Shown in pieces: positions 8,726 to 17,441 of a stretch of 36,143 nt of DNA. This stretch comes from Cyclobacteriaceae bacterium. Its GTDB lineage: Bacteria > Bacteroidota > Bacteroidia > Cytophagales > Cyclobacteriaceae. Numbering within the stretch: position 1 is the stretch's first letter; every line of letters begins with the position of its first letter. The translations under genes were made by a program, and so were the position numbers. A model generated the notes under the pieces. That model made no database searches. It saw nothing but the letters and a program-made list of their open reading frames with translations, and was not told the DNA's origin. Location of the stretch: the NCBI GenBank assembly GCA_012033595.1, contig JAAUQL010000061.1:1-36143 (forward strand), written 5' to 3'.

Positions 8726-9982
8726 TCATTTCATGACATCTTCCATTTTTTCGGCGCGAAATTGTCTTTCTAAAGGTGTTTCCTTTTCCAGGTCTCTTTT
8801 GATACTTCTAAACAGGTTCGTTTCTACGGGTTTGTTGTATCTTTTCCAAAATCGTTTGTCGTAGCGCGATACTTCTTTGTAGATATCGCCATACTCATTG
8901 AGTTTTTCGTCAGGTTGTTTGCCATGTCTGGGATCTACCTTGTGAATGAGCAGTTCATCGTGAATTTCCATTTTTGAGACCAGCGCACCTGTTTTGCTGT
9001 GATCGTAGATATTCCACTGGGCCTCACGCGACTGGTAACTCAAATACAATTTACCTCGGTATTGCCTATAGAATGTCATTATGCTCACATTGGTACGTTT
9101 CAAGGTGACCGAATCCACATCTATACCCGGAAAGTAGTTGGGATCCCATTTGTAGTCATAGTTTAGCTGTAATATGGCGTAGTCCTTTATCCTTACAAAT
9201 AGCTGGGCATTGTACGATTCGTATGGGTTGTCGATGGGGATATTGGCATCGATCAAAAATACTTCTTCTTTGTCCAGGAAGGTGACTCCGCGCACATTGT
9301 AATTCCACTTGCCAAAGAGATCCTGTAGGTTGCCTTCCGGATTGCGGATAAAGTCACCCATGATAAAGCTCGTCAGGTAGTTGGCGCTTTCGGTCCATTT
9401 GTATTTTCGATAGTCGAAGCTTTTGCGCATTTTCTGGTGCCGGGTAGATATGCCGTTTTTAGTCTCGAATCCTTCGTCGTACACTTCCAATGCCGATTCG
9501 AGCAAGCGGACATATTGGTTGTTTTCGCGAAAAGAGGTGCGGTAAAACCCTTTGAGCATGTACGGCCGAGCCGGATAGTTTTGAGGAATATTGCGTATAG
9601 CCCGGGACACGATTTCCTTGGCGGGAATGGAAGTAATAAATATGTTGTCGAGTTGGTAGGCGGTATCCACCAGCATGATCACCTTGTCGTTGGCGGCGAG
9701 GTAGGAATAGATCAAAAATTCTTGTGTCACATATCCGATGGCCGAAAAAGAAATGGTGTCGAACTGATACTCCGGTTCAATATTCAACTCAAACTTTCCC
9801 TCTTCATTGGCATTGATACCTATGGGCTGGTTTTTTAGGGATATATTGGCAAAAGGGATGGGCAAATTGGTCTTCAGGCTCTTAACAGTGCCCCTCAAGG
9901 AGATATAGTCCTCGCTATCTTGCGCAAAGGCCTGGGGAAAGGTGGAAATAATAGCAAACAAAATGGCAATTCCCTTGATCAA
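8726..9982 (-). CDS. Secreted protein with carboxypeptidase-like regulatory domain
   Basis: This is a 418-residue exported protein. A signal peptide (residues 1-20, cleavage likely after AFA) is followed by a CarbopepD_reg-like beta-sandwich (about 27-105) with SLRGTVKS, IPFANISLKN, and the G-to-Y turn ISFSAIGY. The rest (about 110-418) is a Bacteroidota-specific region rich in aromatic and charged residues, of a kind often annotated as DUF5686-like or hypothetical. The same regulatory domain sits at the front of TonB-dependent receptors, but here no plug or barrel follows, and the length is too short for one. Likely periplasmic or outer-membrane associated. The function is unknown. Confidence 0.8.
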   Translation of the reverse strand: MIKGIAILFAIISTFPQAFAQDSEDYISLRGTVKSLKTNLPIPFANISLKNQPIGINANEEGKFELNIEPEYQFDTISFSAIGYVTQEFLIYSYLAANDKVIMLVDTAYQLDNIFITSIPAKEIVSRAIRNIPQNYPARPYMLKGFYRTSFRENNQYVRLLESALEVYDEGFETKNGISTRHQKMRKSFDYRKYKWTESANYLTSFIMGDFIRNPEGNLQDLFGKWNYNVRGVTFLDKEEVFLIDANIPIDNPYESYNAQLFVRIKDYAILQLNYDYKWDPNYFPGIDVDSVTLKRTNVSIMTFYRQYRGKLYLSYQSREAQWNIYDHSKTGALVSKMEIHDELLIHKVDPRHGKQPDEKLNEYGDIYKEVSRYDKRFWKRYNKPVETNLFRSIKRDLEKETPLERQFRAEKMEDVMK

Positions 9983-10104
9983 AGCAGTCGTATTAAAAGC
10001 TCAAAAATGGGGTATTAGATATAATGGTTAAAATAAATGTAAAAAATCCAACAATTCAAATAACCAAAAAACAATGATGTCTTGAAACCCGCGAAATTTA
10101 AAAC

Positions 10105-10137
10105 AAAAAACCGGACTGTTGCTTGGTCCGGTTTTTT
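10105..10137 (-). terminator. Intrinsic terminator of the malate dehydrogenase gene
   Basis: An 11-bp perfect stem (10105-10115 with 10127-10137) closes an 11-base loop. The A-run on one side and T-run on the other allow it to act on both strands. It lies 40 bases past the repaired stop of the malate dehydrogenase gene. Confidence 0.85.
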
Positions 10138-10176
10138 ACTTTTCAATGGCTGAAAGTTTTCGCTCCAGCTTTTCAG

Positions 10177-11105
10177 TTATTTCATTTTATCGAGTACTTC
10201 CATTACTTCTCTCACGTGACCTTCAGAAGCTTTGAGCAGTGCCATCTCTTCATTGTTGAGGTCTAGTTCGATGATTTTTCAATACCGCCTTTGCCAAGAA
10301 TCACCGGTGCACCGAGGTAGCAGTTTTTGATGCCATATTCACCATCGAGCTGTACACAAACCGGGAAGACACGTCTTTGGTCTTTAACGATTGCTTCGGC
10401 CATTTGGGCGGCAGCAGCACCGGGGGCATACCATGCAGAGGTTCCCATCAGCTTCACCAGTTCTCCACCTCCTGTTTTGGTTCTTTCTACAATGGCGTCC
10501 AGTTTGTCTTTATCAATAAGTTCCGTTACCGGAATACCGCCTACAGTAGTATATCGTGGCAGGGGCACCATGGTATCGCCATGTCCGCCCATAAGTACAG
10601 CCTGAATGTCTTTTGGCGATACATTGAGGGCTTCGGCCAAAAATGCCCTGTACCTTGCCGTGTCGAGTATGCCAGCCATGCCCATCACCTTGGTGCGGGG
10701 AGCCTTAGATACCAGATGTGCCTGATAGGTCATTACATCCAATGGATTGGAAACCACAATAATGATGGCATCAGGAGAGTATTTCACTACATTTTCGGTC
10801 ACAGACTTCACAATGCCGGCGTTGGTTTCGATCAAGTCGTCACGGGTCATGCCTGGCTTTCTTGGCAATCCTGAGGTGATGATTACCACTTCGGAGCCAG
10901 CAGTCTTGGCATAGTCGTTGGTGACGCCAACAGTACGAGTATCGTACAGATTGATAGGTGATTTTTGCCAGATGTCCAGCGCTTTTCCTTCGGCAAATCC
11001 CTCTCTGATGTCCAACAAAATTACTTCATTGGCGATCTCATTGGTTGCCAATACGTCTGCGCACGTCGCGCCAACATTTCCTGCTCCTACAACTGTTATT
11101 TTCAT
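10177..11105 (-). CDS. mdh: Malate dehydrogenase, frame broken near the C-terminus
   Basis: NAD-dependent malate dehydrogenase of the LDH-like type, interconverting malate and oxaloacetate in the TCA cycle in the cytoplasm. Seen: the Rossmann motif GAGNVG at residues 7-12, the substrate-binding loop GLPRKPGMTRDDL (about 79-91), SNPLD (about 118-122), and the catalytic His175 in GGHGDTMVP. The frame as read stops at 10263 after GGIEKSSN. Restoring one A in the five-base run at 10275-10279 gives GGIEKIIELDL and continues to a TAA at 10177, for 309 residues, the normal length. It stands alone, with a strong terminator downstream and a candidate promoter about 50 bases upstream. Confidence 0.95.
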
Positions 11106-11153
11106 AATACCTGTCTTTTATTTATTGATCAATCGGTTTGAAAAATGAAAGTG

Positions 11154-11161
11154 CAAAGGTA
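11154..11161 (-). promoter_or_regulatory. Candidate Bacteroidota -7 element for mdh
   Basis: TACCTTTG on the minus strand matches the Bacteroidota -7 consensus TAnnTTTG, about 50 bases before the mdh start codon. At the expected -33 distance I see TTTC rather than TTTG, so the upstream element is imperfect. Confidence 0.35.
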
Positions 11162-11337
11162 TCAATCCATGGAGATATAGGAAAGGATTTGTGTTATTTT
11201 AACTTCATCAAAAAATGATTTTAATCATGTTTACACCGTTCTGGTAGTGATTTTTGCCTTTTGGCACGTGGGTAATTTGCCCCGCCAACTCCCATGTGTA
11301 GCGATTTGAAATAGCACTACATCCTGCACTGGCAGAT

Positions 11338-11928
11338 TCAGGCTTTTGAGGGTGCCTGCCACCGGTCGAACTGCTCCCGAATATCGACAATAAATTGTTC
11401 AAATTCTTCTTTGAATTCCTGATAGTATTCGAGCAAGTCTTCTGTAGCCAGTTCAAGTTTGGAATGATGATGGAGTCGCTTCGACATTCCCGTAAGGGAT
11501 TGACCAAGGCCTTCGGTAGTGGCATATCGCAAAAGCCAGTTGCCTGACTTCATATGCGGGAACAAAAATTTGGACCGCTCGGGCAAAATGTGAAGATGCG
11601 CCTCGATGGTGTTATAAATAGTATTGGCAAAAGTCGCAAGGGAATATTGTGAATATTGCTCCCAAAGGCTGGCCAGGAAATGGTCGTAGTACATGTCTAT
11701 GATTACACCCGAGAAATGGCGGTACTTGTCAAAGAGACGCTGCCGCCCCTGCCGCACCAGTGGGTGGCCGTCGGTGTAGTGGTCGATGTACCGGTGCATC
11801 ATGATGCCCTCAGAGATTTTTGCCGGATAGTCGAGGTATTTTTTGCCTTTCACATGGTCAGCGACAAAATTGCCAACTATGAGCTCCGGCTCGTGCTGTG
11901 AGAGGTAAAAATGTCCTAAAAAATTCAA
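11338..11928 (-). CDS. ACP phosphodiesterase-like protein (AcpH/DUF479 family)
   Basis: This is a 196-residue helical protein of the AcpH family, whose Escherichia coli member removes the 4'-phosphopantetheine arm from acyl carrier protein. It is related to HD-type hydrolases. Seen: the family-typical start MNFLGHFYLS, the VGNFVADHVKGK segment (about 19-30), the histidine-rich MMHRYIDHYTDGHP (about 43-56), and FSGVIIDMYYDHFLA (about 72-86), which carry the likely metal-binding His and Asp residues. Length and start agree with the family. No partner gene is nearby; the mdh start lies 230 bases downstream. Whether it acts on ACP in this organism is inference from the family. Confidence 0.85.
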   Translation of the reverse strand: MNFLGHFYLSQHEPELIVGNFVADHVKGKKYLDYPAKISEGIMMHRYIDHYTDGHPLVRQGRQRLFDKYRHFSGVIIDMYYDHFLASLWEQYSQYSLATFANTIYNTIEAHLHILPERSKFLFPHMKSGNWLLRYATTEGLGQSLTGMSKRLHHHSKLELATEDLLEYYQEFKEEFEQFIVDIREQFDRWQAPSKA

Positions 11929-11959
11929 TAGATGAGAATTTTAAAAATGAAAAACGCTG

Positions 11960-11967
11960 TAGATTTG
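11960..11967 (+). promoter_or_regulatory. Candidate -7 element for the methyltransferase operon
   Basis: TAGATTTG matches TAnnTTTG in the divergent gap between the AcpH-like gene and the methyltransferase, 137 bases before the latter's start codon. No clear -33 TTTG is present at the right distance, so this is only a candidate. Confidence 0.25.
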
Positions 11968-12103
11968 ATTTACAAACTATAAAAAAAATCTTTGGATTTG
12001 CCATTTATTGGATAATTTGTGCTTTCCCAATCGGCCTCGGCTTGCAATGACCAGGTGGTGGGGAATTGACATTTTGTCCTGAGGCTAGCAAAATTATCAA
12101 TGT

Positions 12104-12793
12104 ATGGACGACCTTTTCGGAAAAGCGATGTTGGATTTTTACACCAGAGAAGGCGATATGCCTTTGATGTTGCATACCAGCTATGGCGATCCTGAACAAG
12201 TACCATTGGATCAGTTTTTTGTGGAAGAAGACGAATTTTCTGATCTCGAATATTTTGCCATGGAACAGGTGCGCGGAAGCGTATTAAACATCGGCGCAGG
12301 GTCGGGGCGGCACAGCCTGGCAATACAAAACCGCTCGCATCAGGTCACTGCACTGGATATTTCGCCTGCCTGCGGCACCGTCATGAGGCTGTCAGGGGTG
12401 AAAAACATCATTCAGGAAGATGTATTTCATTTTACCGGAAAAAAATACGACACCCTGCTAATGCTCATGAACGGTATAGGTATAGCAGGAAATATTGCCG
12501 GTGTGCATACGCTCTTACAGCATGTCAAATCGATGATCAAGCCGGGAGGGCAACTTTTGCTCGATTCATCCGACATCGGCTACCTCTACGAAGAGACCGA
12601 AAAACCCACAAATCAGTACTATGGTGAAGTCACCTATCGCTATGCCTACAAGCACAAACTCGGCCCACCATTTCAGTGGATATACCTCGACCAGGACACC
12701 TTGCGCGAAATTGCCAACGAAAACGGATGGTTTTGCCAGGTGATATTCGAAGATGAATCGGAAGCGTATCTGGCACGTTTGCAACTAAAATAG
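12104..12793 (+). CDS. Class I SAM-dependent methyltransferase
   Basis: This is a 229-residue cytoplasmic protein with a Rossmann-type methyltransferase fold. Motif I, LNIGAGSGRHS (about 61-71), binds the S-adenosylmethionine; the acidic end of strand 2 is ALDIS (about 84-88); motif IV is LLMLMNGIGIAG (about 119-130); and KPGGQLLLDSSD (about 146-157) is the usual post-motif strand. The substrate cannot be told from these motifs. The gene ends five bases before the next membrane-protein gene, so the two are probably co-transcribed. Confidence 0.85.
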   Translation: MDDLFGKAMLDFYTREGDMPLMLHTSYGDPEQVPLDQFFVEEDEFSDLEYFAMEQVRGSVLNIGAGSGRHSLAIQNRSHQVTALDISPACGTVMRLSGVKNIIQEDVFHFTGKKYDTLLMLMNGIGIAGNIAGVHTLLQHVKSMIKPGGQLLLDSSDIGYLYEETEKPTNQYYGEVTYRYAYKHKLGPPFQWIYLDQDTLREIANENGWFCQVIFEDESEAYLARLQLK

Positions 12794-12797
12794 CCCT

Positions 12798-13514
12798 ATG
12801 GATGATTTTTTTGACCTTGATCTGGCCAAAGCATTGGTTTATCTGCGCTCAGCCGGCGACCAGGCCAATAAAATCTTGCTGTCCGACGAAAAGTTGCTTA
12901 TTTATTATAAAAAAAAGAAAAATACCCTGCAGCTCGACAGTGTGCGGAGTCTAAAAACTGAGCGCGTCAAATTGCTGTTTCCCCTCATCCTTGGCGGTAC
13001 GCTGGCTCCTTTTGCCTTGTTGTCTTTTTTTGTCGATCCCTACTACCCCTGGGTGCATCTGGTATTGATCCTGGCGGGGCTTTTTCTGCTTTACCTGGGC
13101 TGGATGGGTCGGCCTTCCTTTACGGTAGTATTCAAAAACGGTGACGAAATCCAGCATCATCTGCCCGAGATCAGTCCCCACCTCGATGCCTTTGTCGACT
13201 TTGCAAACGGCCAGATCGAAAATCGAAAATCAAAGGGCAACAGATGGGCAGAGGTCGTATTTTTTGAAGTGGACAAAGCATCGGCTAAAGGCCTGTTTGA
13301 ACATGAACCTCATAACAACACCTTGTTCCCACTGTACGGATATACCTACAGGCAATTACTAGCGACAGGAAAAACCCCCGGCAACAGTGGGATGCTGGCC
13401 ATCGACCCGCTCTATGCCGGCAGAGAGGTAAAGTTTGAATACGAGAAGCACACCGGAATGATGCGGCCTACCTTGAATGGAGCCATCAGCAGGCATGCCC
13501 TCATAAACAATTGA
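12798..13514 (+). CDS. Two-helix membrane protein of unknown function
   Basis: This 238-residue protein has a short cytoplasmic front half (1-55, basic KKKK near 38-41), two hydrophobic helices (about 60-77 and 83-101) separated by a short Pro/Tyr loop, and a soluble C-terminal half (about 105-238). The N-terminal half, with LSDEKLLIYYKKKKNTLQLDSV, looks like a small PH-like beta fold of the kind often paired with two helices. The C-terminal part, with EVVFFEVDKA and LFPLYGYTYRQLL, is a separate module I cannot assign. It starts four bases after the methyltransferase stop and is likely translated with it. The function is unknown. Confidence 0.7.
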   Translation: MDDFFDLDLAKALVYLRSAGDQANKILLSDEKLLIYYKKKKNTLQLDSVRSLKTERVKLLFPLILGGTLAPFALLSFFVDPYYPWVHLVLILAGLFLLYLGWMGRPSFTVVFKNGDEIQHHLPEISPHLDAFVDFANGQIENRKSKGNRWAEVVFFEVDKASAKGLFEHEPHNNTLFPLYGYTYRQLLATGKTPGNSGMLAIDPLYAGREVKFEYEKHTGMMRPTLNGAISRHALINN

Positions 13515-13835
13515 TGTATCGGCATGCAGTAGGCTGCGACTGTTTTTCCTTATTGAAAATATGTTTGAGGTAAAGGCAAGACAGGTTGGGCTGGTTGGGT
13601 CAATTTAAATTACATCAATTATATTCGCGGCAGAAAAATCATGATATCCGCTTGCAAACGTATTTTTGATTAAATTTGAAGCAATATTGTACCGATAGAG
13701 CAATAAAATCATAAATCGTAGCATTGCAATACCAAAATGGCATAAGCTGGTCGCTTGCGGTCGGCCATGGCGCGATCAATCCCTGGTGTTTGCACCTGTG
13801 AGAGGGCGGTCAGGTTTTAACATTAATATACTTAT
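13515..13835. other. Intergenic region before the acyltransferase
   Basis: These 321 bases contain no credible gene. They hold a candidate -7 element (13671-13678) and a GC-richer patch at 13741-13815 that shows no strong hairpin I can confirm by eye. Confidence 0.5.
13671..13678 (+). promoter_or_regulatory. Candidate -7 element for the acyltransferase-gpsA operon
   Basis: TAAATTTG matches TAnnTTTG, with a TTG at 13652-13654 upstream. The spacer of 16 bases is shorter than the usual 19-21, and the leader to the start codon would be about 150 bases. Confidence 0.3.
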
Positions 13836-15542
13836 TTGAAAAAACTAAAAAGGAACCCCCAGGTAATAGATACCTCCAAAACTTATCCTCCCATCTTGTC
13901 TGATGACGAAGTGTGGCCTGTGGTAAAATTGGCCAAAAACAGGAAGGAGTTTATGGAGCGGGTGATAGAGGAAAGTTTTCAACGGCTAAAATCCATCAGG
14001 CCAAACATCAGCTCCCTCATCGAAGAACTGGAACTGACCAGGTACCGGGAAAAATTGAGGTACAAAACCACGCCCTGGAAGGTAGATCCTGATGATGAAG
14101 TATTTTTTTGGAATGGGGTAAAAAGCCGCCTTCTGGAGTTGAATGGTGCCGAAAAAGCCACCAAACAGCAGATGGCTGACCAAATATTGCGCGATATCAT
14201 CTCACGGTATGTCCACGAGATCACCGGCAATTTTAAGCCCTCGCACTACCGACTGGCGCGCCGCATCATCAAGTTTGGGTTTGCACGCCTGCTCAATGCC
14301 GCACGGATCAAAAAATTTGGATCTTTCTGGAGTGGCGACCTTACGCTGCAAGACAAAATACAGATCACCGGAGAAACAGACCAGGTACGCAAACTGGCAA
14401 AAATTGGCACTGTGGTGATAGTGCCGACGCATTTTTCTAACCTCGACTCCATACTGATAGGCTGGGTAATCCACACTCTTGGCCTGCCGCCCTTCATTTA
14501 CGGAGCCGGGCTCAACCTGTTCAACATGGAAATCTTTGCCTATTTCATGAATAGCCTGGGAGCCTATAAGGTTGACAGAAGAAAGAAAAATCTGATATAC
14601 CTCGAATCGCTGCGTACCTACTCGAGCATGGCCCTGCGCGATGGTTGCCACAGCCTGTTTTTTCCGGGGGGCACCAGGTCGCGCTCCGGCAAGATAGAAA
14701 CCCGACTGAAACTCGGTCTGTTGGGTACGGCCGTAGAAGCTCAGCGCATCAATTACGAAAAAAATGAAGAAGGGCGTCACAATAAAATATTCATCGTGCC
14801 GGTAGTGACCAACTACAACTTTGTGCTGGAAGCGCCAGCCCTGATTAGGAGCTATTTGGAACAAAAAGGTCAGGAACGGTACTATGTGGACGGTGACCGC
14901 TACGAAAAGTCGGGTCGAATACTGAAATTTTTGGTGGAATTTTTTACCAAGGGAAACAACATCTCTGTGTCTGTAGGCAGGGGGCTCGACCTCCTGGGCA
15001 ACTATGTAGATGACGAAGGCATGAGCCTCGACAAGCAGGGGAATCGCATAAACACCAAAGATTATTTTTTGTACCGGGGCATTATCACCGCCAATGTGCA
15101 ACGCGAAGAAGAATATACCCGCATGCTGAGCGAAGTGATAGTAAAAGAATATCATCGCATCAACCGGGTGCAGGCAAGCCACCTGGTGGCATTTACGGCA
15201 TTTCAAATGATCAGGGCCAAGCACCGCAACCTGGACCTGTACAGCCTGCTGAGGCTGCCGGTAGATGAAGTCGAAATCGAATATAGCGAGTTTCGAAAAG
15301 CTTTTTCCAGATTGCGCAACCGGGTGATTGAATTGTTCAATAAAGGAAAAATAGACATGGCCACCCACATGACCGACGATATAGACAGCGTGATTAGCCT
15401 GGGTATAGCCAACGTGGGCATGTACCACTCGCACCGGCCATTGATTAAAGGTAAAAAGGGCAACATCGAGACCCGCGACATCAATAATTTGTATTACTAC
15501 CACAACCGAATGGACGGCTATGACCTCGAAAAATTTTTATAA
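13836..15542 (+). CDS. Glycerolipid acyltransferase (PlsB/PlsC-like)
   Basis: This 568-residue protein belongs to the glycerol-phosphate acyltransferase superfamily, which transfers fatty acyl groups to glycerol-3-phosphate or its 1-acyl derivative in phospholipid synthesis. Seen: the HX4D catalytic motif as H199-FSNL-D204, the substrate-binding motif FFPGGTRSRSG (275-285, with Gly where the usual glutamate of F-P-E-G-T stands), and IVPVVTNYNFVLEAP (about 319-333). The long N- and C-terminal helical extensions make it PlsB-sized rather than PlsC-sized. The start is TTG at 13836: an in-frame stop at 13824-13826 leaves no ATG upstream, and the next ATG would cut conserved-looking sequence. It overlaps gpsA by 23 bases, so the operon both makes and acylates glycerol-3-phosphate. 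Confidence 0.85.
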   Translation: MKKLKRNPQVIDTSKTYPPILSDDEVWPVVKLAKNRKEFMERVIEESFQRLKSIRPNISSLIEELELTRYREKLRYKTTPWKVDPDDEVFFWNGVKSRLLELNGAEKATKQQMADQILRDIISRYVHEITGNFKPSHYRLARRIIKFGFARLLNAARIKKFGSFWSGDLTLQDKIQITGETDQVRKLAKIGTVVIVPTHFSNLDSILIGWVIHTLGLPPFIYGAGLNLFNMEIFAYFMNSLGAYKVDRRKKNLIYLESLRTYSSMALRDGCHSLFFPGGTRSRSGKIETRLKLGLLGTAVEAQRINYEKNEEGRHNKIFIVPVVTNYNFVLEAPALIRSYLEQKGQERYYVDGDRYEKSGRILKFLVEFFTKGNNISVSVGRGLDLLGNYVDDEGMSLDKQGNRINTKDYFLYRGIITANVQREEEYTRMLSEVIVKEYHRINRVQASHLVAFTAFQMIRAKHRNLDLYSLLRLPVDEVEIEYSEFRKAFSRLRNRVIELFNKGKIDMATHMTDDIDSVISLGIANVGMYHSHRPLIKGKKGNIETRDINNLYYYHNRMDGYDLEKFL

Positions 15543-16571
15543 CAAGCCCGTGGGGGTGATAGGTGCTGGGAGTTTTGGTTCGGCCATCGCTAACATCCTG
15601 GCCAAAAACACCGAAGTGATGCTGTATGCACGCAATCCTCAGATCACCAAAGACCTGTCGGAAACCGGCCTCCTGCACGGTGTGGTGATGCACCCGCGCA
15701 TATCCCTTACCAACGATCTGCAACAAGTGGTAGAACAATGCGATGTGCTATTTCCGATAGTGCCATCAGAAAATTTTCCCGGTCTGGTAGATGACCTCTC
15801 GCCATACCTCAAGCCCTACCATTTTCTGATTCATGGCACCAAAGGCCTGAACGTGTCGAAAAAAGACTGGAAAAAGGATGAAAGCATTAAAATAGACAAA
15901 GAAGATGTCTATACCATGAGTCGGCTGATCAGGGAACGCACGCTGGCGGTGCGCATAGGCTGCCTTGCCGGACCCAACCTGGCCAAGGAGCTTGCAGACA
16001 ACCAGCCAGCCGCTACGGTAGTAGCCAGCCACTTTGATGAGGTGATCACCGAAGGTCAACGGCTGCTTCGCAACGACCGCTTTCAGGTATATGGAAGCAA
16101 AGACCTGCTGGGGATAGAACTTACCGGGGTGCTCAAAAACATAATCGCCATAGCCGCCGGAGCCCTCAGTGGCATGGGCTATGGCGACAACGCCCGATCG
16201 CTGCTAATAAGCCGTGGCATGATAGAAATGATCTACCTGGGTCAGATGCTTGGTGCCAACACGCAGGCTTTTCTGGGGCTGGCAGGTATCGGCGACCTGA
16301 TCGCAACCTGTAGCAGCAAGCTGAGCCGCAACTTTACCGTGGGCGAGCGACTGGGCAAAGGTGAAAAACTGCCCGACATACTGGCAAGTATGGAAGAAAC
16401 CGCCGAGGGAATCAACACCATCAAGATCATTATCCGGCTAATGAAAGGCTACCAGCTACGCGCCCCCATTACCGAATCGCTGGACAAAGTGATCAGTGGC
16501 GAAATGACCATCGAAGAAGCATTGCGCTTTCTGATGAAGTCACCATTAACATCGATATTGATTTTATGTGA
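15520..16571 (+). CDS. gpsA: NAD(P)-dependent glycerol-3-phosphate dehydrogenase, frame broken at the last codons
   Basis: GpsA reduces dihydroxyacetone phosphate to sn-glycerol-3-phosphate, the backbone for phospholipids. Seen: the nucleotide-binding motif GVIGAGSFGSAIA (about 12-24), HGTKGL (about 104-109), CLAGPNLAKEL (about 148-158), the catalytic-lysine region LTGVLKNIIAIAAG (about 201-214), GYGDNARSLLISRGM, and GLAGIGDLIATC. One base is missing at about 16549-16551: adding it changes the tail from SPLTSILILCEL to SPLTIDIDFM and gives a stop at 16569-16571 and 350 residues. Without it the frame runs on to 16590. Its start overlaps the acyltransferase gene by 23 bases. Confidence 0.93.
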
Positions 16572-16576
16572 GCTTA

Positions 16577-16617
16577 GTTCGTCATTATAAATGTCGAATA
16601 GCACAAATGTCGGGCAG
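16577..16617 (+). repeat. Direct repeat copy A downstream of gpsA
   Basis: The first 26 bases (16577-16602) match 17211-17236 with three mismatches, both beginning GTTCGTCATT. A second, shorter CAAATGTCG unit follows at 16603-16611. The repeat is in the same orientation on either side of the NUDIX gene. Confidence 0.7.
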
Positions 16618-16618
16618 C

Positions 16619-17188
16619 CTACAGTCCATGGTTTCGCGCAGCCTTCAAAATACCTGCAATGCTCAGCGAATCAGTTATCCTGCCATCGAGCACCAAGTTA
16701 AGTGCTTCTTTGAGCGGTAATTTCCATATTTTCAGGTCTTCGGTTTCGTCCCATTCCATCTCGCCCTCGGTAAGCTCTTCGGCGATATAGATGTAGCCAT
16801 ATTCGTCGGTCACCGAGTTTGAGGTATGGATTTTGAGCAGGGGTGTCCATTTCTTGGCACTGAGGCCTGTTTCTTCGCGCAATTCCCTCCGGGCTCCTTC
16901 CAGGCTGTCTTCATCGTGGCTTACTCCCCCGGTGCAAATTTCCCATGAGTATTCGTTGAGCGTGTACCTGAATTGGCCTACCAGCCAGGTATTGAGTTGG
17001 TCATCAAGGGGAACAATGCCAATTGCTTTGTTCTTAAACTGGATTTTGCCATAGATGCCCGTGGTCTTGTTGGGTCGGATCACCTGGTCTTCCACCACTT
17101 TAATCCACGGATTTTCGTAAATATCGCGTGATGATCGGCATTGCCAGGGGTTTTCGTGCTTTTCGTCTATCATAAGGCAAAGATGCAT
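16619..17188 (-). CDS. NUDIX hydrolase, ADP-ribose pyrophosphatase-like
   Basis: NUDIX enzymes hydrolyse nucleoside diphosphates linked to another group. The complete Nudix box is present (about residues 88-110): Gly, five residues, Glu, seven residues, then RELREETGL, which holds the metal-binding glutamates. The surrounding segments GKIQFKNKAIGIVPLDD and WLVGQFRYTLNEYSWEICTGG are typical of the ADP-ribose/GDP-mannose pyrophosphatase branch. The protein has 189 residues; Met7 is a possible later start because the first six residues are not conserved-looking. The substrate is inferred from the branch only. The gene lies between two direct repeats and on the same strand as an ADPRM-like phosphoesterase. 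Confidence 0.88.
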   Translation of the reverse strand: MHLCLMIDEKHENPWQCRSSRDIYENPWIKVVEDQVIRPNKTTGIYGKIQFKNKAIGIVPLDDQLNTWLVGQFRYTLNEYSWEICTGGVSHDEDSLEGARRELREETGLSAKKWTPLLKIHTSNSVTDEYGYIYIAEELTEGEMEWDETEDLKIWKLPLKEALNLVLDGRITDSLSIAGILKAARNHGL

Positions 17189-17210
17189 AGCGCTCAGGTA
17201 TTTGCAAACA

Positions 17211-17270
17211 GTTCGTCATTGCAAATGTCGAACAGCGGCAGCGTCGAGCAGCGCAAATGTTGAACAGCGC
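17211..17270 (+). repeat. Direct repeat copy B upstream of the NUDIX gene
   Basis: 17211-17236 matches copy A (16577-16602) at 23 of 26 bases. It continues as a short degenerate tandem array: GCAAATGTCGAACAGCG (17221-17237), GCAGCGTCGAGCAGC (17238-17252), GCAAATGTTGAACAGCG (17253-17269). The unit is about 15-17 bases. Confidence 0.75.
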
Positions 17271-17441
17271 AGAACATATTTTTTGGTGGCCATCCAGCTT
17301 AGCGCTGGAGACGTGGGGAAACCTCCATCTATAATTTGTTTTATTATTTCACGTAAGTGCAAGCAATATATCACCACCACGCGAGCGATCTGTAGTCGGG
17401 GAATGGATTATCTCGGGGGAAGTTCTTATCAGCTAAAGTAT

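Noticed and set aside
14202-15503. 433-codon open frame on the minus strand inside the acyltransferase gene
   Set aside because: It lies wholly antisense to a gene with intact catalytic motifs, has no recognisable domain and shows a shadow-like composition rich in His, Val and Gln.
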